Below, piece after piece: positions 1-8,864 of a stretch of 64,000 nt of DNA. The stretch spans positions 50,171 to 114,170 of the forward strand of contig NZ_LXEP01000021.1 of assembly GCF_001654835.1 (NCBI RefSeq), written 5' to 3'. Numbering within the stretch: the first letter of the stretch is position 1; every line of letters begins with the position of its first letter. Below the pieces are notes generated by a model. The model did no database searches. It had not been told where the DNA came from and worked only from the letters and a program-made list of their open reading frames with translations. The DNA is from Buttiauxella gaviniae ATCC 51604. Lineage in GTDB: Bacteria > Pseudomonadota > Gammaproteobacteria > Enterobacterales > Enterobacteriaceae. Position numbers and translations under genes: made by a program.

Positions 1-223
1 TACTAGCATTTTTACTAAAACTTACTTCTCGCTGTAAGCGATTTTTTGCAGATGGATCACAAGTTATCACATTATAATTAGCCTGAGAATTATTTTCCCA
101 TTGACGGGTGATAATTGTAATGTCCAAATCTGTTTTTTTGCTCAAGGCTGATAGAGCCCGAGAAACAAACCTCTCAGCACCTCCATCAGGTCTATATTTT
201 TGTCTGACAATAGCAAGTTTCAT
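1..223 (-). CDS. glycosyltransferase family 4, N-terminal part only (WabG-like)
   Basis: Only the first 74 codons lie in the window; the gene runs off the left edge. The protein begins MKLAIVRQKYRPDGGAERF, the glycine-rich N-terminal loop typical of GT-B fold, family 4 LPS glycosyltransferases. This motif resembles my memory of Klebsiella WabG, which adds galacturonic acid to heptose II, but the catalytic C-terminal domain is missing, so the sugar cannot be assigned. The start ATG overlaps the TAA stop of the upstream waaQ-like gene by one base (TAATG), so the two are translationally coupled in one LPS core operon. The segment is AT-rich compared with housekeeping genes further right, as is common for variable LPS genes. 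Confidence 0.75.
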   Translation of the reverse strand, partial: MKLAIVRQKYRPDGGAERFVSRALSALSKKTDLDITIITRQWENNSQANYNVITCDPSAKNRLQREVSFSKNAS

Positions 224-1284
224 TAATCTACCTGAATAGAATTTATAGCCTCTATAACTTGGCTTCTCGGTAATTGTACCAAACAATCACAAACATGGCT
301 ATTTGCGCAACCTGCCTGGCCACAGGGGCGACAAGGATGTTTGGTGGAAGAGACAACCTTACTTTTTACCATCCATGGACCCCACTCTTTATCTCCAGTA
401 GGCCCAAAGATAGCAACAACAGGAGTTTGCATTGCCGCAGCAATATGCATTGGTACAGAATCTACACCAAATAACATTTCGGCATTTTCAATTAATGCAC
501 TTAATTCTTTAAGAGACAAACATCCAGCTAAATTGATAAATGGACTCTGAATATTGGCGCAAAGCTCATTTACCATACTCATCTCAGCTTTAGAAGGGGC
601 TGCGCTCAGCACAACAGTTTTACCTTGAGCGTAGAGATGCGCCATAGTTGCTGCGACATCGTCAACATTCCAACATTTAAACATCCAACGTGAAGTGGGA
701 TGGACGACAACATAAGGTTGATTATTCCATCCTGCAGCCGTAAGTTTTTCTGTTACTGAAAATTGTGCGCTTTCACCTGCTACCAGAACGAGTTTGCGTT
801 CTTCCATTGTTGGTTGTAAGCCAAGTACACGTAATGTGTCCAGGTGGCTTTCAACAGTATGGCGATGAAGCATTCGTTTTACCTGTTTTTGAAATCTTTT
901 ACGCCAGAAAAATAATTTCTTTCTATTATCATTTTCGAAGGTCACACCTGTTGGAATATTACCAAATTGTGCAAACCAGAAACCGCGCATACTTTCAGTG
1001 AGGTGAAGAATGAGTGAATAACGTTGGTTTCTTATATGGCGAATCAAAGCGATTTCTTTTTTGATATGCCCCCACAAACCAAGATCTTTCCATTTTCGAT
1101 CGATAATCAGAACATTATCAATTGCAGGGTGCAGCGTCAGCATATCTGCGGTTTCGGCGTATACGATAACGTCAATCTGTGCATTGGGATAATAGCGACG
1201 TAGGGTCGTGAAGATTGGTGAACTCAATAGTACATCACCATGATGTCTCAATTTTGTCACTAGAATACGTTTAAATTCACGCAT
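223..1284 (-). CDS. waaQ: LPS core heptosyltransferase III-like, glycosyltransferase family 9
   Basis: A 353-residue GT-B enzyme of family 9, matching WaaQ in length (about 344 in E. coli) and in its N-terminus MREFKRILVTKLRHHGDVLL. WaaQ transfers the third heptose, a branch on heptose II, from ADP-heptose to the inner core at the cytoplasmic face of the inner membrane. The C-terminal half holds the family motif GVDSVPMHIAAA that binds the nucleotide sugar. I chose the ATG at 1284, preceded by CTGGGG; a GTG at 1314 that overlaps the waaC stop would add ten residues. It follows waaC in the operon, whereas E. coli carries waaQ in a separate divergent operon. Base composition is AT-rich. Paralogy with waaC and waaF makes the exact acceptor an inference. 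Confidence 0.85.
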   Translation of the reverse strand: MREFKRILVTKLRHHGDVLLSSPIFTTLRRYYPNAQIDVIVYAETADMLTLHPAIDNVLIIDRKWKDLGLWGHIKKEIALIRHIRNQRYSLILHLTESMRGFWFAQFGNIPTGVTFENDNRKKLFFWRKRFQKQVKRMLHRHTVESHLDTLRVLGLQPTMEERKLVLVAGESAQFSVTEKLTAAGWNNQPYVVVHPTSRWMFKCWNVDDVAATMAHLYAQGKTVVLSAAPSKAEMSMVNELCANIQSPFINLAGCLSLKELSALIENAEMLFGVDSVPMHIAAAMQTPVVAIFGPTGDKEWGPWMVKSKVVSSTKHPCRPCGQAGCANSHVCDCLVQLPRSQVIEAINSIQVD

Positions 1285-1310
1285 AAAAACCCCAGTAGTC
1301 ATTGTATAAA

Positions 1311-2282
1311 TCACTTTGAAAGTGGTAAAGCCATGAGTTTAAAAACATCAGAAGAGGATAGGTCTTGTAAAGAATCACTAATTGAAGGCCGACAAACAGT
1401 CTGATTTTTTCCATAACCACCAATCAGACCAGGATCAGTTGGGCCATACAACGTGATATTAGGTTTATCAAGAGCAGCTGCAAGATGGCTAAGTCCTGTA
1501 TCAACAGAAACAATAGCCCGAGCCCCAGCAAGCTGCTGAGCAACCATTTCCAGACTCAGCCGTGGCAAAACCTCAACATACTCGAGCCCCTGAGCTAAAC
1601 GCTGCGCACGCTGTTGTTCATGCTCCGCTCCCCAAGGGAGGCGTACCTGTAATCCAGTATGTTGCATCAACTCAATAAGTTCACGCCAGTGAGATTCTGG
1701 CCAATGCTTATCATCGCGAGTTGTAGCGTGAAGGAATACTACATACGGTGAGTCAATGCTGGAAGTTTGTACGCGGAAGTGACTGGCAATAGCGTAATCA
1801 CCCTGTTGCACTGGCTTCTGGTAATCCATGCTTTTGGCAAACAATTCACGAGTTCTTTCAACGGCATGCTGCTGTTTCGCGATTGAATGCCGGCGATTGT
1901 AGAAGAGGCTGGCTAACGGTTCACGGGCGCTATTCCAGTCCATACCATGTTTTGTCCCACGGGCTTTACGAGTCACCAGAGCAGCGCTCTTTATTAATCC
2001 CTGGGCATCAACGATGAGATCGTAATTTTCGGCGCGTAGCGCCTGGTAGAATGCCGCACGCTCGGCTTTCACTGCGGTTGAAAACCAGCTTTTACGCCAG
2101 CGACGAATCGCCACTGGAAGAACTTTATCGACAGCTGGATGCCAGCCAGGGATTTGCGCAAAGCCTTCTTCTACTACCCAATCGAAGCGGATACCAGGAA
2201 TGGCATTCATTGCGTCAGTCAGCGCAGGCAAGGTATGTAGCACATCGCCCATTGAAGATGTTTTGACGATTAATACCCGCAT
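1311..2282 (-). CDS. waaC: LPS heptosyltransferase I
   Basis: WaaC (RfaC) adds the first L-glycero-D-manno-heptose from ADP-heptose to Kdo2-lipid A, the first committed step of the inner core after Kdo. The 323-residue protein begins MRVLIVKTSSMGDVLHTLPA, the signature N-terminus of the enzyme, and carries the family 9 motif VSVDTGLSHLAAAL near residue 260. Length agrees with E. coli (319). Its start codon overlaps the waaF stop by one base (TAATG), and its TGA stop is followed 26 bases later by the chosen start of waaQ, so expression is coupled along the hldD-waaF-waaC-waaQ operon. Loss of this enzyme gives a deep-rough phenotype in relatives. Confidence 0.95.
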   Translation of the reverse strand: MRVLIVKTSSMGDVLHTLPALTDAMNAIPGIRFDWVVEEGFAQIPGWHPAVDKVLPVAIRRWRKSWFSTAVKAERAAFYQALRAENYDLIVDAQGLIKSAALVTRKARGTKHGMDWNSAREPLASLFYNRRHSIAKQQHAVERTRELFAKSMDYQKPVQQGDYAIASHFRVQTSSIDSPYVVFLHATTRDDKHWPESHWRELIELMQHTGLQVRLPWGAEHEQQRAQRLAQGLEYVEVLPRLSLEMVAQQLAGARAIVSVDTGLSHLAAALDKPNITLYGPTDPGLIGGYGKNQTVCRPSISDSLQDLSSSDVFKLMALPLSK

Positions 2283-3331
2283 TACGCTTCGTTCTCCGCT
2301 AGCAGCAGAGCTGTAAGCTCTTCCATTACTCGCTCTGGAGTAATATCAATCAAACTTTGATGGTAGCCTTCTGCGGCGTCGCCTTTACGCACTTTGTGAT
2401 AGCCGCTAATCAGGCGAATAACGCGCGCCTTATGCGATAACGGTGGTGTAAAGTCCGGGCTGCTTGGGCCATACAACGCAACAAGTGGGCGATTGAGCGC
2501 TGCGGCAACGTGCATCAAACCTGAATCATTACTCACTACAGCCTGACAAGCGGCGATGAGTATAACGGCTTGCTCAAGAGCGGTATCACCCGCAAGATTA
2601 CGGCAATGCGCCTGCTGCTGCGTGGTTAACGCGGCGACAATATCATTCCCGGCTTCTTTATCTTTTGCCGAACCAAACAACACAACTTGATAGCCATCAT
2701 CAATGAGTTTGCCAGCAAGGGTTGCGTAGTGATAATGCGGCCAGCGTTTCGCCGGACCAAATTCAGCACCAGGGCAGAAACCAATAATTGGGCGTTTGGC
2801 ATCGAGGCTAAATGCAGCAGTCGTCTGAAGCTTTTCGCTTTCATTGACTTGCAACTGAGGCCATAGCAACGGCTGGGGGAGGTCTTTAGCCGACTGCATT
2901 ACCCCTTTCTCATATGCTAACGCAACGTAACGCTCGACCATTAATGGCCAGGCTTGCTTATCCAGCACGCGGGCGTCGTTGAGCAACCCATAGCGTATTT
3001 CACCGCGCCAGCCGGTACGTTGTGGGATATTGGCAAAGAAAGGAACCAGTGCAGATTTGAATGAGTTTGGCAGCACATAGGCTTGATCGTAACGTTTAGC
3101 TCGCAGGGCGTGTCCAAGACGGCGACGTTCGCCAATCTCCAGAGCGCCATGCCCAAGTGGCATCGCCAACGCTTCGTTAACTTCTGGCATACGTGACAGC
3201 AATGGACGGCACCATGCCGGTGCCATCACATCAATGATTGCCTGGGGATAGCGCGCCTTGAGCGTGCGATAGAGACTTTGCGACATCATCATGTCGCCCA
3301 CCCATGATGGGCCAATCACCAGTATTTTCAT
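2282..3331 (-). CDS. waaF: LPS heptosyltransferase II
   Basis: WaaF (RfaF) transfers the second heptose to the heptose I-Kdo2-lipid A acceptor. The 349-residue protein (348 in E. coli) starts MKILVIGPSWVGDMMMSQSL and has the nucleotide-sugar motif NDSGLMHVAAAL near residue 260. It sits 16 bases after the hldD stop and overlaps the waaC start by one base, so it is the second gene of the ADP-heptose and core assembly operon. Function is a confident family assignment; nothing is unusual in length or motifs. Confidence 0.95.
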   Translation of the reverse strand: MKILVIGPSWVGDMMMSQSLYRTLKARYPQAIIDVMAPAWCRPLLSRMPEVNEALAMPLGHGALEIGERRRLGHALRAKRYDQAYVLPNSFKSALVPFFANIPQRTGWRGEIRYGLLNDARVLDKQAWPLMVERYVALAYEKGVMQSAKDLPQPLLWPQLQVNESEKLQTTAAFSLDAKRPIIGFCPGAEFGPAKRWPHYHYATLAGKLIDDGYQVVLFGSAKDKEAGNDIVAALTTQQQAHCRNLAGDTALEQAVILIAACQAVVSNDSGLMHVAAALNRPLVALYGPSSPDFTPPLSHKARVIRLISGYHKVRKGDAAEGYHQSLIDITPERVMEELTALLLAENEA

Positions 3332-3347
3332 GCGTCAGGCTACCTGC

Positions 3348-4280
3348 TTATGCGTCACGGTTCAGCCAGGCCATATATTCTGTTACGCCTTCGGCAACAG
3401 TTTTGAATGGCTTGTCGTAACCTGCGGCACGCAGATTGGTTAAGTCGGCCTGAGTAAATGCCTGATAGCGGCCTTTGAGTTTTTCCGGGAACGGAATGTA
3501 CTCAATGCTGCCTTTTTTATGGAATGCCAGGGCTGCGTCAGCAACGGCCTGGAAGGATTCCGCACGACCGGTACCACAGTTATAAATACCGGATACGCCG
3601 TTCTGCCAGAACCACAGGTTAACCGCTGCAACATCACCCACGTAAATGAAGTCGCGCTTAAAGCTATCGCTGCCTTCAAACAGTTTTGGATTTTCGCCGT
3701 TGTTCAACTGAGTGTTCAGATGGAACGCAACGCTTGCCATACTGCCTTTATGGCCTTCGCGTGGCCCATAGACGTTGAAGTAACGGAAGCCAGTGATCTG
3801 GGAGTTAGCTTCAGGCAGGATTTGGCGCACGTATTCGTCGAACAGGAATTTGGAGTAACCATAAACATTCAGCGGCTGCTCGAATTCACGAGACTCGATA
3901 AAATCGCTGTTGCGGCCGCCGTAAGTTGCAGCAGATGAGGCATACAGGAACGGAATTTCGCGCTCAAGGCAGTAATGCAGAACTTCTTTTGAGTACTGAT
4001 AGTTATTATCCATCATGTACTTGCCATCCCACTCAGTGGTGGAAGAACAAGCACCTTCATGGAAAATTGCTTCTATATCGCCGAATTCTTCACCGGCCAT
4101 AATCTGGATTAAGAAGTCTTCTTTATCCATGTAGTCGGCAATATTTAAATCTACGAGGTTGGCGAACTTAGTGCCATCCTTCAGGTTGTCGACCACCAGA
4201 ATATCAGTATGGCCGATATCATTCAGTGACTTAATGATGTTGCTGCCAATAAGGCCAGCACCGCCGGTGACAATAATCAT
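3348..4280 (-). CDS. hldD: ADP-L-glycero-D-manno-heptose-6-epimerase
   Basis: HldD (RfaD) converts ADP-D-glycero-D-manno-heptose into the L-glycero form used by WaaC, WaaF and WaaQ. It is an extended short-chain dehydrogenase using NADP: the Rossmann motif GGAGLIGSN is at residues 6-14, and YGYSK supplies Tyr140 and Lys144. Starting at the ATG at 4280 gives 310 residues, exactly the E. coli length; an upstream in-frame start would add 12 residues with no homology. It is the promoter-proximal gene of the LPS operon and is divergent from kbl across a 216-base spacer. In E. coli this gene has a heat-shock promoter; I could not identify one here with confidence. Confidence 0.97.
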   Translation of the reverse strand: MIIVTGGAGLIGSNIIKSLNDIGHTDILVVDNLKDGTKFANLVDLNIADYMDKEDFLIQIMAGEEFGDIEAIFHEGACSSTTEWDGKYMMDNNYQYSKEVLHYCLEREIPFLYASSAATYGGRNSDFIESREFEQPLNVYGYSKFLFDEYVRQILPEANSQITGFRYFNVYGPREGHKGSMASVAFHLNTQLNNGENPKLFEGSDSFKRDFIYVGDVAAVNLWFWQNGVSGIYNCGTGRAESFQAVADAALAFHKKGSIEYIPFPEKLKGRYQAFTQADLTNLRAAGYDKPFKTVAEGVTEYMAWLNRDA

Positions 4281-4496
4281 AAGCGAAAACCTTAAAAAAA
4301 GAGGGCCGTAAGGCACAATACCTCACGCGCTAATGGCTCTTATCATACCATTACATTCGTGGACCCGCCTAATATGAGGAAGTTTCTCAGCCTCGTGATT
4401 TATGCTGCAAATTTCAATTTCATTGAAGCGTAATCTCGTGTCCTGGTATAGGTTTGGGTAATATGTGCCGAAATTAGCCATGCCTGGAGAATCGCA
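4281..4496. promoter_or_regulatory. hldD / kbl divergent control region
   Basis: A 216-base spacer between the divergent hldD and kbl genes must hold both promoters. On the minus strand an extended -10-like TGGTATGAT lies at about 4342-4350, roughly 60 bases before the hldD start; no clear -35 accompanies it. On the plus strand the kbl start at 4497 is preceded by TGGAGA at 4485-4490 as ribosome binding site. No clear sigma-32 or Lrp site could be asserted by eye. Confidence 0.4.
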
Positions 4497-5693
4497 ATGC
4501 GCGGAGATTTTTACCAACAGTTAACATCCCAACTTGAAACCGCACGGGCGGAAGGGTTGTTTAAAGAAGAACGTATTATCACTTCTGCCCAACAGGCAGA
4601 TATCACTGTTGCTGATGGCAGTCATGTTATTAACTTCTGCGCCAATAACTATCTTGGGCTCGCTAACCACCCGCAGCTGATCGATGCCGCAAAGCAGGGC
4701 ATGGATACACACGGTTTTGGGATGGCATCTGTGCGTTTCATTTGTGGGACGCAAGACAGCCATAAAGAGCTGGAGGGCAAGCTTGCTGGCTTCCTCGGAA
4801 TGGAAGATGCAATTCTTTACTCTTCCTGCTTCGATGCCAACGGCGGCCTGTTTGAAACACTGCTTGGCCCAGAAGATGCGATTATTTCTGATGCCCTGAA
4901 CCACGCATCCATTATTGATGGTGTGCGTCTGTGTAAAGCACAGCGTTATCGCTATGCAAACAACGATATGCAAGAGCTTGAGGCTCGCCTGAAAGAAGCG
5001 CGTGCGGCAGGGGCTCGTCACATCATGATTGCCACCGATGGTGTCTTCTCTATGGATGGCGTGATTGCGAACCTGAACGGTGTTTGTGATTTAGCTGATG
5101 AATATGATGCGCTGGTGATGGTTGATGATTCTCACGCAGTCGGTTTTGTCGGTGAAAATGGCCGTGGCACGCATGAATATTGCGATGTGATGGATCGTGT
5201 AGACATCATTACCGGCACGTTGGGCAAAGCGCTCGGCGGCGCGTCCGGCGGCTATACTGCGGGTCGTAAAGAAGTGATCGAGTGGCTGCGTCAGCGCTCT
5301 CGCCCATACCTTTTCTCTAACTCTTTGGCCCCGGCTATCGTTTCGGCATCCATCAAAGTTCTGGAAATGCTGGAAACCGGCGCTGAGATTCGTGCTCGTC
5401 TGTGGGCTAACGCGAGTTTGTTCCGCGAGAAAATGTCCGCAGCAGGTTTTACCCTGGCGGGGGCGGATCACGCCATCATCCCTGTGATGCTAGGTGAAGC
5501 GGTTGTGGCACAGAACTTTGCGCGTGAATTGCAAAAAGAAGGCATTTATGTCACTGGGTTCTTCTTCCCGGTAGTACCAAAAGGTCAAGCGCGCATCCGT
5601 ACTCAGATGTCAGCGGCTCACACGACTGAACAAATTGAACGTGCGGTTGACGCATTTACGCGTATCGGTAAACAGTTGGGCGTTATCGCCTGA
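4497..5693 (+). CDS. kbl: 2-amino-3-ketobutyrate CoA ligase (glycine C-acetyltransferase)
   Basis: Kbl cleaves 2-amino-3-ketobutyrate with CoA into glycine and acetyl-CoA, the second step of threonine degradation after Tdh. The 398-residue protein (same as E. coli) is a PLP-dependent alpha-oxoamine synthase. The Schiff-base lysine is Lys244 in [13 protein letters not shown], with the cofactor-binding VDDSHAVGF at about 209-217. It lies 10 bases upstream of tdh, forming the kbl-tdh operon, so both enzymes of the pathway are co-expressed. The ATG has a TGGAGA Shine-Dalgarno seven bases upstream. Confidence 0.97.
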   Translation: MRGDFYQQLTSQLETARAEGLFKEERIITSAQQADITVADGSHVINFCANNYLGLANHPQLIDAAKQGMDTHGFGMASVRFICGTQDSHKELEGKLAGFLGMEDAILYSSCFDANGGLFETLLGPEDAIISDALNHASIIDGVRLCKAQRYRYANNDMQELEARLKEARAAGARHIMIATDGVFSMDGVIANLNGVCDLADEYDALVMVDDSHAVGFVGENGRGTHEYCDVMDRVDIITGTLGKALGGASGGYTAGRKEVIEWLRQRSRPYLFSNSLAPAIVSASIKVLEMLETGAEIRARLWANASLFREKMSAAGFTLAGADHAIIPVMLGEAVVAQNFARELQKEGIYVTGFFFPVVPKGQARIRTQMSAAHTTEQIERAVDAFTRIGKQLGVIA

Positions 5694-5703
5694 GGGAGCG
5701 GTC

Positions 5704-6729
5704 ATGAAAGCATTAGCGAAACTGAAAGCAGAAGAAGGCATCTGGATGACGGATGCACCCACGCCTGAAATGGGTCATAACGATCTGCTGATCAAAATCC
5801 GTAAAACCGCAATCTGCGGCACCGATGTGCATATTTATAACTGGGACGAATGGTCGCAGAAAACTATTCCGGTTCCGATGGTTGTCGGTCACGAATATGT
5901 GGGTGAAGTGGTTGGCATCGGCCAAGAAGTTAAAGGCTTTAAAATTGGCGACCGTGTATCCGGTGAAGGCCATATCACTTGTGGTCACTGCCGTAACTGT
6001 CGCGCTGGCCGCACTCACTTGTGCCGTAATACCACAGGTGTTGGCGTAAACCGCCCTGGCTGTTTCGCAGAGTACCTGGTGCTGCCTGCCTTCAATGCTT
6101 TCAAAATTCCTGACAATATTTCTGACGATCTGGCATCTATCTTCGACCCGTTTGGCAATGCAGTTCACACTGCTTTGTCTTTCGATCTGGTGGGTGAAGA
6201 TGTGCTGGTTTCAGGTGCTGGTCCAATCGGTATTATGGCAGCAGCTGTCGCTAAACACGTTGGTGCGCGTAATGTCGTGATCACCGATGTGAACGAATAT
6301 CGTCTTGAACTGGCGCGTGAAATGGGCGTGACCCGAGCGGTAAACGTCAGCAAAGAGAGCCTGACCGACGTAATGAAAGAGTTGGGCATGACCGAAGGCT
6401 TTGATGTGGGCCTTGAGATGTCTGGTGCTCCACCGGCATTCCGTACCATGCTCGATACCATGAACCACGGTGGTCGTATTGCGATGCTGGGTATTCCTCC
6501 GTCAGATATGTCTATCGACTGGACGAAAGTCATCTTCAAGGGCTTGTTCATCAAAGGTATTTACGGGCGCGAGATGTTCGAAACCTGGTACAAAATGGCG
6601 GCGCTGATTCAGTCTGGTCTGGATCTGTCACCAATTATCACTCACCGTTTTGGTATCGATGATTTCCAGAAAGGTTTTGATGCCATGCGTTCCGGGCAGT
6701 CTGGTAAAGTCATTCTTAGCTGGGACTAA
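5704..6729 (+). CDS. tdh: L-threonine 3-dehydrogenase
   Basis: Tdh oxidises L-threonine with NAD+ to 2-amino-3-ketobutyrate, the substrate of the adjacent Kbl. It is a zinc-dependent medium-chain dehydrogenase of 341 residues, identical in length to E. coli. The catalytic zinc ligand Cys38 lies in [14 protein letters not shown], and the structural zinc cysteines are in [15 protein letters not shown]. The start is the ATG at 5704, ten bases after the kbl stop and preceded by GGGAGCGG. An in-frame upstream start inside kbl would add 23 unrelated residues and is rejected. A 9-bp perfect hairpin follows the gene. Confidence 0.97.
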   Translation: MKALAKLKAEEGIWMTDAPTPEMGHNDLLIKIRKTAICGTDVHIYNWDEWSQKTIPVPMVVGHEYVGEVVGIGQEVKGFKIGDRVSGEGHITCGHCRNCRAGRTHLCRNTTGVGVNRPGCFAEYLVLPAFNAFKIPDNISDDLASIFDPFGNAVHTALSFDLVGEDVLVSGAGPIGIMAAAVAKHVGARNVVITDVNEYRLELAREMGVTRAVNVSKESLTDVMKELGMTEGFDVGLEMSGAPPAFRTMLDTMNHGGRIAMLGIPPSDMSIDWTKVIFKGLFIKGIYGREMFETWYKMAALIQSGLDLSPIITHRFGIDDFQKGFDAMRSGQSGKVILSWD

Positions 6730-6750
6730 TATTTAGATAGGTATTTAATC

Positions 6751-6780
6751 AGAGTGGTCGATATTTATATTGACCACTCT
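6751..6780. terminator. hairpin downstream of tdh, possible terminator
   Basis: AGAGTGGTC and GACCACTCT form a perfect 9-bp stem around a 12-base AT-rich loop, 21 bases after the tdh stop. There is no T-run after it, so it is at best a weak or Rho-assisted terminator, or a 3'-end stabilising structure. Confidence 0.45.
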
Positions 6781-6906
6781 CGATGCAAAGACTCACTATG
6801 ACAGCCTTTGTTTTTATTTATCGCTACGTGCTTACTTGTTATTGTTAAACGTATCGCTTTTTGTATGATGCACTGGTGATATTACGGTGATCCCCTGGAG
6901 GTTAGT

Positions 6907-7863
6907 GTGGTGAGTACGGCTAGTGTTGATGTCAGTATAATTATTCCGGTATATAACGATGAGGGGAATATTTCACGTGTTTTAAGTAAATTACTGGCAG
7001 AAACCCGAATTGGTATCGAGATTATCATTGTAAATGACGGATCGGTTGATAATACATTAGATGTAATTAATCATTTTGATGATGATCGACTAATAATTAT
7101 AAATCAGGAAAATCAAGGCGTTTATGCAGCAAGAAATGCCGCATTGGCTAAACATCGAGGGCAATGGGTTATGTTGCTGGACTCGGATGATGACTTTTCT
7201 GACAATATGGTTTTTGACCGATATACGGAGGCAATGAAGCATGATGTTGATGTGTTTATTACCAACGGACGTATTGTAAGAGTTTATAATTCTCAGGATG
7301 GTCGAGTTATCCATAGAAAGCAAAAATATAATCGTATTATTACAGGAAATGAATGGATTGAAAGTGCCGTTAATAATGGTGAGTGGCCGCATTATCTCTG
7401 GCTACAAATTATAAAGTCGGAATATATCAAGAGTAACAATCTTGTATTCAATGCAGGATACAGTCATCAGGATATCCTTTGGACAACCATGCTCGGTTTG
7501 TTTAATGGTCAGCTTTACATATCGGAAAAACCTGACTACTTCTATGTAAAAAATCCACACTCAATTACAAATAGCAGTAAGTACTTTGATCGTCGTGCTT
7601 ATAGCTATATTGAAGTAATCAGCAAGCTTATCGCTTATGCCAAAGAAAATAAAAAACCAGGAATAAAAAAAGCACTTCTGAAACATGCATCTCACGAATG
7701 TCGACACTTTTTAGGTTTGTTCCGTAAAAGAGTATCAGATAAAAAAGCCGTCAAAAAATTATTCTTAGAGAAAATTAGTTTTATTGATTTATTTCTCGGC
7801 GCAAGCACTTTTAAACAGTTTTGGCTATTAATTAGACTATATTTTTCTATGAAGAGTAGCTAA
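6907..7863 (+). CDS. family 2 glycosyltransferase, YibD/WaaH-like
   Basis: A 318-residue GT-A glycosyltransferase. The N-terminus VSIIIPVYNDEG is the family 2 nucleotide-binding strand, DSDDDF holds the metal-binding acidic motif near residue 92, and GYSHQDILWTT matches the equivalent segment I recall in E. coli YibD (WaaH), the PhoB-induced glucuronosyltransferase that modifies heptose III of the LPS core. Gene position between tdh and yibQ is also that of yibD, but similarity is moderate and the protein is shorter than E. coli YibD (344), so the donor sugar is inference. The gene is distinctly AT-rich. Two tandem GTG codons (6907 and 6910) follow GGAGG at 6897-6901; either could start translation. 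No membrane segment seen. Confidence 0.75.
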   Translation: MVSTASVDVSIIIPVYNDEGNISRVLSKLLAETRIGIEIIIVNDGSVDNTLDVINHFDDDRLIIINQENQGVYAARNAALAKHRGQWVMLLDSDDDFSDNMVFDRYTEAMKHDVDVFITNGRIVRVYNSQDGRVIHRKQKYNRIITGNEWIESAVNNGEWPHYLWLQIIKSEYIKSNNLVFNAGYSHQDILWTTMLGLFNGQLYISEKPDYFYVKNPHSITNSSKYFDRRAYSYIEVISKLIAYAKENKKPGIKKALLKHASHECRHFLGLFRKRVSDKKAVKKLFLEKISFIDLFLGASTFKQFWLLIRLYFSMKSS

Positions 7864-7877
7864 TCCAATGTTGTGAT

Positions 7878-7907
7878 AAAAGCTGCCAGAAAAATCTGAC
7901 AGCTTTT
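7878..7907. terminator. bidirectional terminator between the YibD-like gene and yibQ
   Basis: AAAAGCTGCCAGA and TCTGACAGCTTTT form a 13-bp stem with one mismatch around an AAAA loop. Runs of A on the left and T on the right let it work for both convergent genes. Confidence 0.75.
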
Positions 7908-7910
7908 ATC

Positions 7911-8861
7911 TTATTGAACGCGTTTACCCCAACCCTGCCATTGATGCTGCATATATTGCATTAATTGGCTCTGGCTGATGCTTTCACTCAACACAGTAAA
8001 GAACGTAGTGGCATAGACAGGCTGCAAAGGCTGTTTCGGTTTGCACAGACTAATGCCTTTAAATGGATTACGCGGTTGCTCCGTCGGTTTGCCGGGCACT
8101 ACAGGGCGAGTATTGTTTGGCTTCGAGGTATCAACCTGCGGTTCGTTCAACAAGCTGCTCGGGCGGACCAACGTAATATCTGAAGGTAAGTTGTACACCA
8201 TCTGTTGCAATACGCGCACGGTTGTTGGATGCGGGTGACCGATGGCTATCGCAGAGCCATTTCGGCGCGCAAGTTCTACAGCACGGTTAAACTGGAAACG
8301 AATATCAGCTTCATTCTGAGTATCGTCCAGGAACACTTTGCGCTTGATAACTTTGACATTCGTTCCGGCGGCAGCTCGCATCGACTGGCTATTGCCTATC
8401 GTCATGCTATCGAGGAAATAGAGATTATATTGCCCCAGCGCCTGCATCACTTTCTGCATGCCAAACAGGCTGGATGTCATCGCGCTACCCATGTGGTTAT
8501 TCAACCCCACGGCATAGGGAACATCATTCACGGCTTCACGGATAATTCGTTCGATTTCACCACTGCTCATATCCGGACGCAGCGTGTCTTTTTCCAGAGG
8601 CTGCTTGCTGAGCGGAGCCATCGGTAAATGGATCAGCACTTCATGCCCGGCATTGTGCGCTTTGGTTGCCATTTCGCGGGCGTGAGGAGCGTTGGGCAAA
8701 ACAGCCACGGAAATATTAGAGGGCAGAGCGATAACCTGATTTTCTTGCGCGGGGCGATAACCGAAGTCATCTATAACGATTGCCAGCTTTCCAGCGTAAA
8801 CAGGGGTTGCCAGCATGAGTGTGCTGACGAAAGAGAAAAACACACGACGGAATTGAAGCAA
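7911..8861 (-). CDS. yibQ: YibQ, periplasmic divergent polysaccharide deacetylase family protein
   Basis: A 316-residue exported protein of the divergent polysaccharide deacetylase family, catalytic activity unproven. A signal peptide is visible (MLQFRRVFFSFVSTLMLATP, cleavage after VYA), followed by the conserved KLAIVIDDFGYRP and the GLNNHMGSAMTS and AIGHPHPTTVRVL motifs. Length is close to E. coli YibQ (319). The start is a TTG, supported by GGAAGA seven bases upstream and by alignment of the signal peptide; no ATG is available nearby. It begins three bases after the envC stop, as the last gene of gpmI-envC-yibQ. Confidence 0.88.
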   Translation of the reverse strand: MLQFRRVFFSFVSTLMLATPVYAGKLAIVIDDFGYRPAQENQVIALPSNISVAVLPNAPHAREMATKAHNAGHEVLIHLPMAPLSKQPLEKDTLRPDMSSGEIERIIREAVNDVPYAVGLNNHMGSAMTSSLFGMQKVMQALGQYNLYFLDSMTIGNSQSMRAAAGTNVKVIKRKVFLDDTQNEADIRFQFNRAVELARRNGSAIAIGHPHPTTVRVLQQMVYNLPSDITLVRPSSLLNEPQVDTSKPNNTRPVVPGKPTEQPRNPFKGISLCKPKQPLQPVYATTFFTVLSESISQSQLMQYMQHQWQGWGKRVQ

Positions 8862-8864
8862 AAC

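Noticed and set aside
4323..4517. 64-codon open frame in the hldD-kbl spacer, minus strand
   Set aside because: It covers the divergent promoter region, has no homology I recognise and overlaps the kbl start.
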